Part shown: one piece after another, positions 52,137 to 60,601 of the stretch
How positions within the stretch are numbered: the first letter of the stretch is position 1
Layout: the number at the start of each line of letters is the position of its first letter
Source: Hylemonella sp.
GTDB lineage: Bacteria > Pseudomonadota > Gammaproteobacteria > Burkholderiales > Burkholderiaceae_C
Direction: 5' to 3'
Assembly: GCA_030680575.1 (NCBI GenBank)
Contig: JAUXVI010000053.1
Coordinates: forward strand, 47,514 to 111,513
Length of the DNA: 64,000 nt
Translations under genes and position numbers: made by a program
The notes under the pieces: model-generated
What the model saw: only the letters and a program-made list of their open reading frames with translations
What the model was told of the DNA's origin: nothing
Databases searched by the model: none

Positions 52137-53729
52137 TCACATCAGCAGGACCTGGGCCTCGCTGCCAACGCGGAACTGGCGCACCGCCTGGGCCAGCCGG
52201 TCGGCCTGCTCGCGCATGGATTCAGCCGCAGCGGCGGACTCCTCCACCAGCGCTGCGTTCTGCTGCGTCATGCGGTCGATTTCGTTCACGGCCTGGCTCA
52301 CGTTGCCAATGCCTTCGGACTGGCTGGTCGAGGCCACCGTGATCTCGCCGATGGTGTCGCTCACGCGTTTGACGCCGCTGACGATTTCCTCCATGGCACG
52401 ACCGGCGTCCTCCACCAAGCGCACGCCGCCGTCCACCGCCGTCACGCTGTTGTCGATCAGGCCCTTGATCTCGCTGGCCGCCGCCGCCGATCGCTGCGCC
52501 AGGGAGCGCACCTCGCTGGCCACCACGGCAAAACCGCGGCCCTGCTCGCCGGCACGCGCGGCCTCCACGGCGGCATTGAGCGCCAGGATGTTAGTCTGGA
52601 AAGCGATCGAGTCGATCAGGCCGATGATGTCGCCGATCTTCTTGCTGGCCTGCGAGATGCTTTGCATGCTCTGCACCGCCTGCCCGACCACCGAGCCGCC
52701 GCGTTGCGCGGCTTGCGAGGCGGTGGCCGCCAGCTGGTTGGCGGTCTGCGCCGAGGCCGCGGTGTGCTGCACGTTGCCGCTGAGGTTGGAAATGGAAGAC
52801 ACCGTCTGCTGCACATTGCTGGCGGTCTGCTCGGTCCGGCTGGAAAGATCCTGGTTGCCGGTGGCAATCTCGCGGCTGGCGGTGGCAATGCTTTCGCTCG
52901 AATCCCGCACCTGGGACACCATGTGCCCCAAACCTGAGCGCATGGCCTCCAGGGCGCGCTGCAGGTCAGCCACCTCGTCCTTGCCATCGACCCGCATCTG
53001 CTGCGACAAGTCGCCGCTGGCAATCGCCTGGGCCAGGCCGCGCGCCTGCTCCAGCGGTTGGCAGATGGCCTGCATGTTGAGCAGCGTCAAGGGCACCACC
53101 ACGAGCAGCGCGAACACCACCAACGCGGCGAAGAGGAACAGCGTCTGGTCCAGTGCCGCGCTCTGGCTCTCGACCGCCTGCCGGGCGTTTTCACGCAGCG
53201 CGGCGTCGACCTGCTGCAGCAGCTTGTCGGCTTCTTCGAATTCGGCCACAGCGCGCGCGCTCATGCGGTTGGCAATGGTGGCGGTCTCGTAGGCGCTGGC
53301 CTCCAGCTGCCCCGCCACCTGACCGAACATGGTCCGGTAGGCCTTCATGTGCTCGGTGGCTTTTTTGACCCGGGGCTTGTCGGCGTCAGAGGCGCTTTCC
53401 AGCAGCTCCGTCAGCGTCTTCTCGATCTTCTGCATGTCGGCCAGCCACTTGGCGCGGATCTGCTGGATCGCCTCCGGCTTCTCATACTGGATGATCATGT
53501 CCTTTTCATGCCGACGCACCAGGCTCATCTCATAACGCAGGCTGCCCAGCCGCGCCACCCCGGCATGCGCCTGGTTGACCTGCTGCTCGCCCAGGTTGTG
53601 GATGCGGAACATCCCCAGCATGCCGGCACCGCCCAGCAGCCCCAGCAGGCACATGACCACCACGATCGCACTGAGCATGCGAAAACGGATGGTGAATTGG
53701 CGCATCAACTCAAAAATCTTCGACATCAT
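52137..53729 (-). CDS. Methyl-accepting chemotaxis protein
   Basis: A 530-residue chemoreceptor: TM1 (about 19-40), a periplasmic four-helix-bundle sensor (about 41-190, rich in charged residues), TM2 (about 195-217), HAMP ([22 protein letters not shown]), then the long cytoplasmic coiled coil with the signalling tip [23 protein letters not shown] and [18 protein letters not shown]. Gln/Glu-rich methylation helices flank the tip. No C-terminal NWETF-type CheR tether is present (it ends SEAQVLLM). The ligand is unknown; its place between metal-efflux genes suggests metal or redox taxis only by position. Confidence 0.93.
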   Translation of the reverse strand: MMSKIFELMRQFTIRFRMLSAIVVVMCLLGLLGGAGMLGMFRIHNLGEQQVNQAHAGVARLGSLRYEMSLVRRHEKDMIIQYEKPEAIQQIRAKWLADMQKIEKTLTELLESASDADKPRVKKATEHMKAYRTMFGQVAGQLEASAYETATIANRMSARAVAEFEEADKLLQQVDAALRENARQAVESQSAALDQTLFLFAALVVFALLVVVPLTLLNMQAICQPLEQARGLAQAIASGDLSQQMRVDGKDEVADLQRALEAMRSGLGHMVSQVRDSSESIATASREIATGNQDLSSRTEQTASNVQQTVSSISNLSGNVQHTAASAQTANQLAATASQAAQRGGSVVGQAVQSMQSISQASKKIGDIIGLIDSIAFQTNILALNAAVEAARAGEQGRGFAVVASEVRSLAQRSAAAASEIKGLIDNSVTAVDGGVRLVEDAGRAMEEIVSGVKRVSDTIGEITVASTSQSEGIGNVSQAVNEIDRMTQQNAALVEESAAAAESMREQADRLAQAVRQFRVGSEAQVLLM

Positions 53730-53804
53730 GACCCGTCCCGTTATCCATTAGTTCTGAAATGAAACCGAAATGGCATTCTAGGCGGCGAATACTTCAGTTT
53801 GTGC

Positions 53805-56111
53805 TTACATATCCCGCGGCCGCCAGCGCCGCAGCAGCAGCGCGTTGGTCATCACGCTGACCGAACTCATGGCCATGGCTGCGCCCGCCACCACCGGGTT
53901 GAGAAAGCCCAGGGCCGCCAGTGGAATGCCCGCCACGTTGTAGATGAAGGCCCAGAACAGGTTCTGCCGGATCTTGGCCACTGTCCGGTCGGAGACATCG
54001 AGCGCCGCCGCCACCAGCCGCGGGTCGCCGCGCATCAGCGTGATGCCGGCCGCATGCATGGCCACGTCGGTGCCGTTGCCCATGGCCAGGCCAACGTCGG
54101 CCGCCGCCAGTGCCGGCGCGTCGTTGACGCCGTCGCCCACCATGGCCACGGTATGGCCGCCCTCTTTAAGCCGGGCGATTTGGGCCGCCTTGTCCCCGGG
54201 CAACACCTCGGCCAGCACTTCGCCGGCTTCCGGCCGCAAGCCCAGGCGGCGCGCCATGGCTTCGGCGGCACCCCGGTTGTCGCCCGAGATCATCACGGTG
54301 CGGATGCCGCGCGCGCGCAGGGCCGCCAGCGCCTCTTTAGCACCCGGCTTGGGTTCGTCACCAAAGGCCATCAGCGCGCGCAACTTCAGAAAGCCCCCCA
54401 CGCTCGGCACTGCCGTGTCCTCGCTGCCCCCCAGGGGGGCCTTCGCGGCTTCGGACGGCCGTGCGCCGCTCAACCCTTCCGTGGTGCGCTCCAGCATGGC
54501 CGATACCGTGGCACCTTGTGCCTGCAGCTCAGCGGCGCGGGCCGCCAGCGCCCCCAGGCCCACGCCCAGTTCGTCCAGCCAGCGCAGGCTGCCGATCAGA
54601 TAACTCTTCACCCCCACCTCGCCCTCGCTGCCGCGGCCCGGCACCGCACGCACGTTGTCGGGCGCTTCGATCGCAAGCCCGCGGGCTTGCGCGGCCGCCA
54701 CCACCGCACGCGCCAACGGGTGTTCGCTGCCGCTCTGCAAGCTGGCTGCGGCCTGCAGCAGCAGCGCTTCGTCCTGGCCCTCGGCCACCTCCAGTGCCGT
54801 CAGGCGCGGCTGGCCCACCGTCAGTGTGCCGGTCTTGTCGAAGGCCACGGTGTCCACCTTGTGCGCCAGTTCCAGCGCCTGCGCGTCCTTGATCAGGATG
54901 CCGTGCTTCGCCGCGACCCCGGTACCCGCCATGATGGCCGCCGGCGTGGCCAGGCCCAGGGCACAAGGGCAGGCGATCACCAGCACCGCCACGGCGTGGA
55001 TGATGGCCGCCTCCATGCCGGCACCCTGCCAGAGCCAGCCCAGCAGCGTGATGAGCGCCACCACCAGCACCACCGGCACGAACACCGCCGACACCTGGTC
55101 CACCAGGCGCTGGATCGGCGCCTTGGCGGCCTGCGCGTCCTCGACCAGGCGGATGATGTGCGCCAGCACGGTTTCGTTACCCACCGCACCGACCTGCAGC
55201 AGCACCCGGCCCTCGCCATTGATGGAGCCACCGGTGAGTTTGGCGCCCGCATCCTTCGCCACCGGCAACGGCTCGCCGGTCAGCATCGACTCGTCCACCT
55301 GGGTATGTCCCTCCAGCAGCGTGCCATCGACCGGGAAACGCTCTCCAGGCCGCACCACCAGTGTGTCGCCCACCAGCACCTCGGCCACCGGCACATCCAC
55401 CTCGCCCTCGCGGCCGACCAGGTGGGCCACGTCCGGGCGCAGCGCATGCAGGGCCCGGATGGCCGCTGTGGTCTGGCGCTTGGCGCGTGCTTCCAGCCAC
55501 TTGCCCAGCAGCACCAGTGTCACCACCACCGCCGAGGCTTCGAAATACAGATGCACCATGGTCCCGTCTTCTGCCGTCAGCCATAGCCACATCGACAGCG
55601 CCCAACCCGCCGTGGTGCCGATGGCCACCAGCAGGTCCATGTTGCCGGTCAACGCCTTCAGGGCATGCCAACCGGCCACATAAAAACGCGCCCCGAGGAT
55701 GAACTGCACCGGCGTCGCCAGCAGGAACTGGGCCCAGGCCGGCAGCATCCAGTGCAGGCCCAGCAAGTCACCCAGCATGGGGAGCACCAGCGGCGCCGAC
55801 AGCAGCAGGCCGATGGCGACCGGCGCAAAACCGGTCCAGGGCGAGGCGTCGCTTTCCTTTTCCAGCGCATCGGCGGCGCGCGGCTCATAGCCGGCATCGC
55901 GCACGGCACGGCGCAGGCGGGCTTCCATCTGCTCCGAAGCCGCATAACTCACACGCGCCGATTCGGTCGCCAGGTTGACGCTGGCCTCGGTCACGCCGGG
56001 CACTTTTTTCAGGGCTTTTTCCACCCGCGTCACGCAGGAGGCGCAGGTCATGCCGCCAATGCCGATGTCCAGGCTGGTGGAGGAAGGAGTGGTGGGGCTT
56101 GCGGTAGTCAT
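53805..56111 (-). CDS. copA: Copper-exporting P1B-type ATPase with a repeat-encoded insertion
   Basis: A 768-residue Cu(I) pump. One N-terminal HMA domain ([16 protein letters not shown], CxxC), eight TM helices, the transport motif [11 protein letters not shown] (near residue 380), phosphorylation [11 protein letters not shown] (near 424), HPLARAVV, and hinge [10 protein letters not shown]. Residues about 544-578, [20 protein letters not shown] and on to SVGGFLKLR, interrupt the segment between VSAMLE and [17 protein letters not shown] and are encoded by a family B palindrome (54393-54472); homologues normally pass directly from one to the other. The ATG at 56111 is the only start compatible with the promoter; the longer frame would begin inside the operator. 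copA diverges from copZ-cueR. Confidence 0.95.
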   Translation of the reverse strand: MTTASPTTPSSTSLDIGIGGMTCASCVTRVEKALKKVPGVTEASVNLATESARVSYAASEQMEARLRRAVRDAGYEPRAADALEKESDASPWTGFAPVAIGLLLSAPLVLPMLGDLLGLHWMLPAWAQFLLATPVQFILGARFYVAGWHALKALTGNMDLLVAIGTTAGWALSMWLWLTAEDGTMVHLYFEASAVVVTLVLLGKWLEARAKRQTTAAIRALHALRPDVAHLVGREGEVDVPVAEVLVGDTLVVRPGERFPVDGTLLEGHTQVDESMLTGEPLPVAKDAGAKLTGGSINGEGRVLLQVGAVGNETVLAHIIRLVEDAQAAKAPIQRLVDQVSAVFVPVVLVVALITLLGWLWQGAGMEAAIIHAVAVLVIACPCALGLATPAAIMAGTGVAAKHGILIKDAQALELAHKVDTVAFDKTGTLTVGQPRLTALEVAEGQDEALLLQAAASLQSGSEHPLARAVVAAAQARGLAIEAPDNVRAVPGRGSEGEVGVKSYLIGSLRWLDELGVGLGALAARAAELQAQGATVSAMLERTTEGLSGARPSEAAKAPLGGSEDTAVPSVGGFLKLRALMAFGDEPKPGAKEALAALRARGIRTVMISGDNRGAAEAMARRLGLRPEAGEVLAEVLPGDKAAQIARLKEGGHTVAMVGDGVNDAPALAAADVGLAMGNGTDVAMHAAGITLMRGDPRLVAAALDVSDRTVAKIRQNLFWAFIYNVAGIPLAALGFLNPVVAGAAMAMSSVSVMTNALLLRRWRPRDM
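54393..54472 (-). repeat. Family B palindromic repeat translated in frame inside copA
   Basis: On the coding strand: GAGCGGCGCACGGCCG, then GAAGCCGCGAAGGC, CCCCCCTGGGGGG, CAGCGAGG and CGAGCGTGGGGGGC. The CCCCC-GGGGG core and the G-run at the end resemble the copies at 29167 and 59916. The stretch adds roughly 30 codons without stop or frameshift. Confidence 0.65.
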
Positions 56112-56118
56112 GCTGCAG

Positions 56119-56149
56119 ATTCTGAACCTTGCCATGATGGGAAGGTCAA
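56119..56149 (-). promoter_or_regulatory. CueR-type operator/promoter of copA
   Basis: On the minus strand TTGACC, a 19-base spacer and CAGAAT; the spacer contains the CueR dyad ACCTT...AAGGT (ACCTTCCCATCATGGCAAGGT). The long 19-base spacer is the mark of MerR-activated promoters. Seven bases after the -10 comes the copA ATG, so the transcript should be leaderless. Confidence 0.88.
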
Positions 56150-56197
56150 CGATTGCGATAAATCAACCATTTCGGCGGCAAGGTTGAAATAATGCGC

Positions 56198-56228
56198 TTG
56201 ACCTTCCCATCATGGCAAGGTTCAGGAT
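56198..56228 (+). promoter_or_regulatory. CueR-type operator/promoter of copZ-cueR
   Basis: TTGACC (56198-56203), 19 bases, CAGGAT (56223-56228), with the same dyad. Bases 56198-56225 are the exact reverse complement of 56122-56149, so both operators are identical over 28 bp. The transcript starts about 39 bases before copZ and includes a short stem (56237-56251) and SD GAAGGAAG. Confidence 0.88.
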
Positions 56229-56273
56229 AGGCCTGTGCTCCACGGTGGAGCCGATATTTCTGAAGGAAGTCCC

Positions 56274-56471
56274 ATGAACCAGACCTTTGAAGTCACCGGC
56301 ATGACCTGCGGCCACTGCGAAAAGGCCGTCACCCGTGCCATCCAGCAGCTCGACCCGCAGGCGCAGGTAAAGATCGACCGCAGCCAGAACCGCGTTGACG
56401 TGCAGTCCGAGCAGCCGCGCGAGGTGCTGGCCCAGGCCATTGCCGAAGAAGGCTACGCCGTCGCGGCCTGA
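56274..56471 (+). CDS. copZ: Copper chaperone CopZ-like HMA protein
   Basis: A 65-residue ferredoxin-like HMA domain with the metal site MTCGHCEKAVTRAI. It should carry Cu(I) in the cytosol and hand it to the CopA ATPase encoded divergently. The ATG at 56274 follows GAAGGAAG at a good distance; the frame is open a further 13 codons upstream but without SD. Downstream, cueR begins 18 bases after the stop, so chaperone and regulator share one CueR-activated transcript. Confidence 0.93.
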   Translation: MNQTFEVTGMTCGHCEKAVTRAIQQLDPQAQVKIDRSQNRVDVQSEQPREVLAQAIAEEGYAVAA

Positions 56472-56489
56472 ACCGGCGGCCTTAGCATC

Positions 56490-56924
56490 ATGCCCACGAT
56501 CGATTGGCCTGTGAGCATCCGTTGCGCAGCCGAGCTGTCCGGCATCTCGGCCAAGATGGTGCGCCACTACGAATCGCTCGGCCTGCTGCCGCGCGTGGCG
56601 CGCACCGACAGCGGCTACCGCCAGTACAGCGAAGCCGACGTGCACACGCTGCGTTTCATCAAGCGTGCGCGCGACCTCGGGTTTTCCATGGCCGAGATCG
56701 CCGAGCTGGTGGCGCTGTGGCAGAACCGGCGCCGCGCCAGTGCCAGTGTCAAGCGCATCGCTCAACAGCATGTGACCGACCTCACGCAACGCATCGAGGC
56801 CATGCAGGCCATGCAACGCACGCTGAACCAGCTGTTGCACCACTGCCATGGCGACGAGCGGCCCGACTGCCCGATTCTTGATGACCTGGCACTCCAGCCA
56901 ACTACCGGCAAAGTGGCCAGTTGA
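56490..56924 (+). CDS. cueR: MerR-family copper regulator CueR
   Basis: A 144-residue MerR protein: winged HTH (CAAELSGISAKMVRHYESLGLLPRVARTDSGYRQYSEADV), dimer helix and the metal-binding loop CHGDERPDC, with two cysteines eight apart as in CueR Cys112/Cys120. This spacing supports monovalent Cu/Ag/Au sensing. The second half is somewhat longer than E. coli CueR, ending PTTGKVAS. It should activate both copA and copZ-cueR by untwisting the 19-bp-spaced promoters at 56119-56228. Confidence 0.93.
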   Translation: MPTIDWPVSIRCAAELSGISAKMVRHYESLGLLPRVARTDSGYRQYSEADVHTLRFIKRARDLGFSMAEIAELVALWQNRRRASASVKRIAQQHVTDLTQRIEAMQAMQRTLNQLLHHCHGDERPDCPILDDLALQPTTGKVAS

Positions 56925-56975
56925 CGCACCGGCATCCCCCTTCAATAATGTTTTATCAACCCTAGGAGTCACTCC

Positions 56976-57179
56976 ATGAAATCCAATGTCGGCGGCATCG
57001 ACCGCATCATCCGCATCGTGGCCGGCGTCGTGCTGATCGCGCTGGCCGCCACCAACACCGTGGGCTGGTGGGGCTGGCTGGGCATTGTCCCGCTGGCCAC
57101 CGGCCTGCTCGGCTGGTGCCCGCCTTATGCCTTGCTGGGCTTCAACACCTGCGCCATGAAGGACAAGCCGCAGTCCTGA
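56976..57179 (+). CDS. DUF2892 small membrane protein
   Basis: A 67-residue protein of the DUF2892 (YgaP membrane-domain-like) family: NVGGIDRIIRIVAGVVLIALA forms helix 1, GWLGIVPLATGLLGWCPPYALLGF helix 2. The motif GWCPPY with a conserved Cys and a second Cys in FNTCAMK are typical. The SD is CTAGGAG. It may be co-transcribed with cueR, 51 bases upstream. In other bacteria such domains accompany rhodaneses or sulphide genes; no such partner here. Function unknown. Confidence 0.88.
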   Translation: MKSNVGGIDRIIRIVAGVVLIALAATNTVGWWGWLGIVPLATGLLGWCPPYALLGFNTCAMKDKPQS

Positions 57180-57201
57180 GGTTTTCTCACCGCCGTCGAC
57201 C

Positions 57202-57255
57202 GCTATGCTTTTGATAGCTGTCGGCGCATATTTTGAAAGGGCTGGAGGCCGATTT
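57202..57255 (+). repeat. Family A palindromic repeat plus flanking hairpin
   Basis: GCTATGCTTTTGATAGC, then TCGGCGCATATTTTGAAAGGGCTGG and the end GGCCGATTT. Immediately after it the sequence mirrors its own end: GGCCGATTTG (57248-57257) and CAAATCGGCC (57262-57271 region) form a 10-bp stem with an ATTG loop. It separates DUF2892 from pirin. Confidence 0.75.
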
Positions 57256-57284
57256 GATTGCAAATCGGCCTCTGCCTCGTTCCC

Positions 57285-58199
57285 ATGAACATCCCCACCC
57301 TCCAGTCTCCGCGCCGGGTCGAACGCCTCATCACCGGCCAGCCCACCCGTGACGGCGCCGGCGTCAAGCTCACGCGCGTGCTCACGCACGACCTGCAGCG
57401 CCGGCTCGACCCCTTCCTGATGCTGGACAACTTTGCCAGCGACGACCCGAAGGACTACGGCGCCGGTTTTCCCGACCATCCGCACCGCGGTTTTGAAACC
57501 ATCACCTACATGATCGCCGGGCGCATGCGCCACCGCGACAGCGCCGGCCACGAAGGCCTGCTGCAAAACGGCGGCGTGCAATGGATGACCGCCGGCCGCG
57601 GCCTGATCCACAGCGAAATGCCGGAGCAGGAAGCCGGCGTGATGGAAGGCTTCCAGCTCTGGCTCAACCTGCCGGGCAAGGACAAGCTGTGCCAGCCGGG
57701 GTACCGCGACATCCAGAGCAGCGAGATTCCCGAATTCACCAGCCCGGCCGGCGAGGGTGAAGACACGCGCGGCGGCGTGCATGTGCGCGTGATCGCCGGC
57801 AGCAGCCACGGCGTGGCCGGCGCCATGCAACGGCCGGCCGAACAGTACCCGACCGACCCGTTGTACCTGGACCTGCACTTCCCGGCCGGTGGCGCCACCT
57901 TCGCGCAGCCGCTGCCAGCCACACACAACGCCTTCCTCTACGTCTACCGCGGCACCGTGCATGTGGTGGACGGCGAAGACAAGGCCACGCCGGTGCCGCT
58001 GCACCGCATGGCCATTCTGGAAAACGCCGGCGACGGCGTACGCCTGCAAGCCGATCCCGGCAGCGAGCCGGCCCGCGCCCTGCTGATTGCAGGCCGCCCC
58101 CTGGGTGAACCGATTGCCCAGTACGGCCCTTTTGTCATGAACACACACGAGGAACTGATGCAGGCGATGGATGATTTCCGCAGTGGCCACCTGGCCTGA
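57285..58199 (+). CDS. Pirin-family protein
   Basis: A 304-residue bicupin of the pirin family. The metal-binding N-terminal cupin has GFPDHPHRGFETITYMIAG (His pair and Glu) and GLIHSEMPEQ; the second cupin is AGSSHGVAGAMQ onward. The ATG at 57285 begins MNIPTLQSPRRVER, matching relatives. Bacterial pirins include quercetin dioxygenases and regulators of metabolic enzymes; the role here is unknown. The gene follows a family A repeat and hairpin, and no good SD is seen, so translation signals are weak. Confidence 0.88.
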   Translation: MNIPTLQSPRRVERLITGQPTRDGAGVKLTRVLTHDLQRRLDPFLMLDNFASDDPKDYGAGFPDHPHRGFETITYMIAGRMRHRDSAGHEGLLQNGGVQWMTAGRGLIHSEMPEQEAGVMEGFQLWLNLPGKDKLCQPGYRDIQSSEIPEFTSPAGEGEDTRGGVHVRVIAGSSHGVAGAMQRPAEQYPTDPLYLDLHFPAGGATFAQPLPATHNAFLYVYRGTVHVVDGEDKATPVPLHRMAILENAGDGVRLQADPGSEPARALLIAGRPLGEPIAQYGPFVMNTHEELMQAMDDFRSGHLA

Positions 58200-58318
58200 A
58201 GCCACACGACCGCATTGAACTTTACAAAGCCTTCGCACGCCGTCATGACACGGATACACAGCGCGCGCAGACTCCGTTTCACCTGTTGTTCTGACAGGTT
58301 TTTTGAAAGGAAGTGCCC

Positions 58319-58810
58319 ATGAAATCCGTTTTCAAACCCGTGCTGCTGGCCGGTCTGATGGCTGCCGCTCTCACCACCCTGGCCCAACCGGGTCCAGGCC
58401 CCGGTACCGGCCCGGGCGCGGGCAACCCCAGCGCCAGTGCCAGCCCCGAAGTTCGCGACCGCATGCAAGCCCGCATGCAGCGCCACATGGACCGACGCAC
58501 CGCTGACCTGAAAGCCAAGCTCAAGCTCAGCGCCGAGCAAGACGGCGCCTGGAACGCCTATGTCGCCGCCATGAAACCGCCGGCTGTCAGCGCGCACCCC
58601 AGCCGTGCCGACATGAACAAGCTCACCACCCCCGAGCGTCTGGACAAGATGCGCGAATGGCGTAAACAACGCGAAGCCGAGATGGACAAGCATGACGACG
58701 CCACCCGCGCGTTCTATGCCACACTCACGGCCGAACAGAAAAAAGTCTTTGATGCCAACACCGGCCGGCCCTGGAGTGAGCGCAGCAGCCGCAGGCCACG
58801 CAAGGACTGA
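58319..58810 (+). CDS. Spy/CpxP-like periplasmic protein (LTXXQ)
   Basis: A 163-residue secreted protein: signal peptide KPVLLAGLMAAALTTLAQP, then a Gly/Pro-rich linker (GPGPGTGPGAGNPSASAS) and a helical region with the LTXXQ-type motifs (LKLSAEQDGAWNAYV and LTAEQKKVFD). The second motif sits at the end as in Spy. Relatives chaperone or sense misfolded periplasmic proteins and respond to metals or envelope stress. SD is GAAAGGAAG. It ends with a basic tail (RRPRKD). It stands 118 bases after pirin. Confidence 0.85.
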   Translation: MKSVFKPVLLAGLMAAALTTLAQPGPGPGTGPGAGNPSASASPEVRDRMQARMQRHMDRRTADLKAKLKLSAEQDGAWNAYVAAMKPPAVSAHPSRADMNKLTTPERLDKMREWRKQREAEMDKHDDATRAFYATLTAEQKKVFDANTGRPWSERSSRRPRKD

Positions 58811-58838
58811 GTCCTGAAACCCACCTGACCCCAGCCCG

Positions 58839-59663
58839 ATGCACAAACAGGCACCCCTCACCGTCCACACCATTGAAATTCATCAACCGATGCGCTGGCT
58901 GGCCCTGGCCTGGCGTGACATGGCACGTTGCGGCTGGGTCAGCTTTGCCCACGGTCTGGTGTTGTGCCTTTTTGGTCTGGGGCTGTTGGCGCTGGCACGT
59001 CACCAGTTCTGGCTGCTGGCCGGTGCCTTCTCGGGCTTTCTGGTGGTCGCCCCCGTGCTGGCCACCGGCCTGTATGCTTTGAGCCGGGCCGTCGAGCGCG
59101 GTGAGACGATCTCCTTCCGGCTCGTGCTGCAAACCTGGCTCAGCTGGCGTCAGCATGGTGACAGCCCGGACGGCAAGGACTGGCGCCTGGTGAAGTTCGG
59201 GCTGCTGCTGGGCTTGGCGGGCACCGGCTGGGTGCTGACCTCTGCCGCCCTGATCACCCTGCTGTCCCCGGTACCCATTCAGCAACCGCTGGATTTCCTG
59301 CGTTTTGTGGTGCTGGCGCGCGACAACTTCCTGTTCGAGCTCTGGCTCACGCTGGGCGGCATGATGGCCGCCCCCATCTTCGCCTCCAGCGCCATTGCCC
59401 TGCCCTTGCTGCTGGACCGCCGTGTCAGTGTGCTGCGGGCTGTGGTGACGAGCTGGCAAGCCGTGCTGATCAACCCCGGGCCCATGGCCTGGTGGGCTTT
59501 TCTCATCATGGGCTTTTCGCTGCTCGGGCTGTTCTCGCTGCTGCTGGGCCTGATTGCCGTGCTGCCGATGCTGGGCCATGCCAGCTGGCACGCCTACCGC
59601 GACTTGGTGGATGCCTCGGCCCTGCCAGAGCGCACCGCGGCAACCGGTACGGAGGCGCGCTGA
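58839..59663 (+). CDS. DUF2189 multi-pass membrane protein
   Basis: A 274-residue membrane protein with about six helices (VSFAHGLVLCLFGLGLLAL, FWLLAGAFSGFLVVAPVLATGLYALS, LGLAGTGWVLTSAALITLL and so on). The family hallmark of DUF2189 is the central SRAVERGETISF. No function is known. It is 28 bases after the Spy-like gene and overlaps the next small gene by one base (TGATG), indicating translational coupling with the DUF2788 gene. Confidence 0.85.
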   Translation: MHKQAPLTVHTIEIHQPMRWLALAWRDMARCGWVSFAHGLVLCLFGLGLLALARHQFWLLAGAFSGFLVVAPVLATGLYALSRAVERGETISFRLVLQTWLSWRQHGDSPDGKDWRLVKFGLLLGLAGTGWVLTSAALITLLSPVPIQQPLDFLRFVVLARDNFLFELWLTLGGMMAAPIFASSAIALPLLLDRRVSVLRAVVTSWQAVLINPGPMAWWAFLIMGFSLLGLFSLLLGLIAVLPMLGHASWHAYRDLVDASALPERTAATGTEAR

Positions 59664-59872
59664 TGTTCGGCTACAGCGAAGAACAGATCGCCGCTTTCGG
59701 CCTGAGCTTTGGCGTTGGCGCCTTCATGCTCTACATGCTGTTCATCATCGGCCACCTGGCCTGGGAATCCAAGGCGGGGCGCTTCGGCACCTTCGTGCTG
59801 TTCCTGGGCCTGGCGTTTGGCATGGTCGGCTTTGCCGCCAAGTTCGTCATCCAGTGGGTGCTGGAGAAATAA
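59663..59872 (+). CDS. DUF2788 small membrane protein
   Basis: A 69-residue protein with two TM helices (GVGAFMLYMLFIIGHLAWE and FVLFLGLAFGMVGFAAKFVIQ) around SKAGRFGT. It opens MFGYSEEQIAAFGLSFG. This matches the DUF2788 family as I know it in beta-proteobacteria. It begins at the ATG of the TGATG overlap with the DUF2189 gene, so the two are likely co-translated. Function unknown. Confidence 0.85.
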   Translation: MFGYSEEQIAAFGLSFGVGAFMLYMLFIIGHLAWESKAGRFGTFVLFLGLAFGMVGFAAKFVIQWVLEK

Positions 59873-59915
59873 CTCTCCTTCCCCCCGCTACCAGGCCAAG
59901 GGCTTTTCGGGGAAC

Positions 59916-60002
59916 GCCGTGGAACCGGCTTTGCCGGGCCACTGGCGTTGTCCCCCACAGGGGGGAGAGGGCGGCTACACGCAGTGAGCCGCCAACAGGG
60001 GG
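59916..60002 (+). repeat. Family B palindromic repeat
   Basis: GCCGTGGAACCGGCTTTGCC, then CACTGGCGTTG, CCCCCACAGGGGGG, GAGAGGGCGGC, a dyad and CAGGGGGA. It shares order and stems with 29167-29243. It fills the 133 bases between convergent DUF2788 and NnrU genes and may act as a bidirectional terminator. Confidence 0.75.
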
Positions 60003-60005
60003 ATG

Positions 60006-60584
60006 TCAGACCAACGGCCGGATGCCGATCAGCATGCCATGCAGCCAGAACGCTACGGCACCCCAGGCGGCTGCGCCGAGCAAGACCGTGATCACCGTTG
60101 GCAGCACCTGACCCGGCGCATACACCGTCCCTGCGATGCGGTCGCGCCGGCGCGCCGCCGCAAAGCTGGCCACGGCCCACAGCAGGAAAGCGCCGAACAG
60201 GATCTGATGCACCAGCATGCCGTTGGAGAGCAAGTGTGCCAGTGCCCACACCTTGACACCCGCGGCCATCGGATGATGCAGGCGCGCCTTGATGCTGTTG
60301 CCCGGCACATAGGCCGCCGCGAACAGCACGAACGACAGCAAGGTCAACAGGCCCGCCAAATGGCGCATGCCGGCAGGCGGCATCCAGAGCACCACCGGCT
60401 GCTCACGCGCCACGCCAAAACCCCAGACCAGCAAGGCCAGCCCGGCCAGGGACAGCAGGGAATACAGCCCCTTCCAGGTGCCTTCACCCAAGCGCTCGCG
60501 CATACGGGTGCGCCAGCCGTCGGCCACGATGCGCACCGAGTGCACACCCAGAAAAAGCACCAGGCCCAATACCAGATAAGTCAT
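60006..60584 (-). CDS. NnrU-family membrane protein
   Basis: A 192-residue protein with six membrane helices. Typical NnrU blocks: MTYLVLGLVLFLGVHSVRIVADGWR at the start, GNSIKARLHHPMAAGVKVWALAHLLSNGMLV in the middle, where conserved His residues could bind haem. NnrU was linked to nitric-oxide/nitrite reduction in Rhodobacter; in this family of bacteria it is widespread regardless of denitrification. Close to the diguanylate cyclase gene (17 bases), so perhaps in one transcript with it. Confidence 0.9.
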   Translation of the reverse strand: MTYLVLGLVLFLGVHSVRIVADGWRTRMRERLGEGTWKGLYSLLSLAGLALLVWGFGVAREQPVVLWMPPAGMRHLAGLLTLLSFVLFAAAYVPGNSIKARLHHPMAAGVKVWALAHLLSNGMLVHQILFGAFLLWAVASFAAARRRDRIAGTVYAPGQVLPTVITVLLGAAAWGAVAFWLHGMLIGIRPLV

Positions 60585-60601
60585 ACGTGTCTCCTCGCGT
60601 C

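Noticed and set aside
56112..56135. Longer copA start (ATG at 56135)
   Set aside because: It lies within the CueR dyad and upstream of the predicted transcription start, and homologues begin near the HMA domain.
56163..58259. A 698-aa minus-strand open frame
   Set aside because: Antisense to copZ, cueR, DUF2892 and pirin, all of which have recognised motifs and SD sites; composition is that of a shadow.
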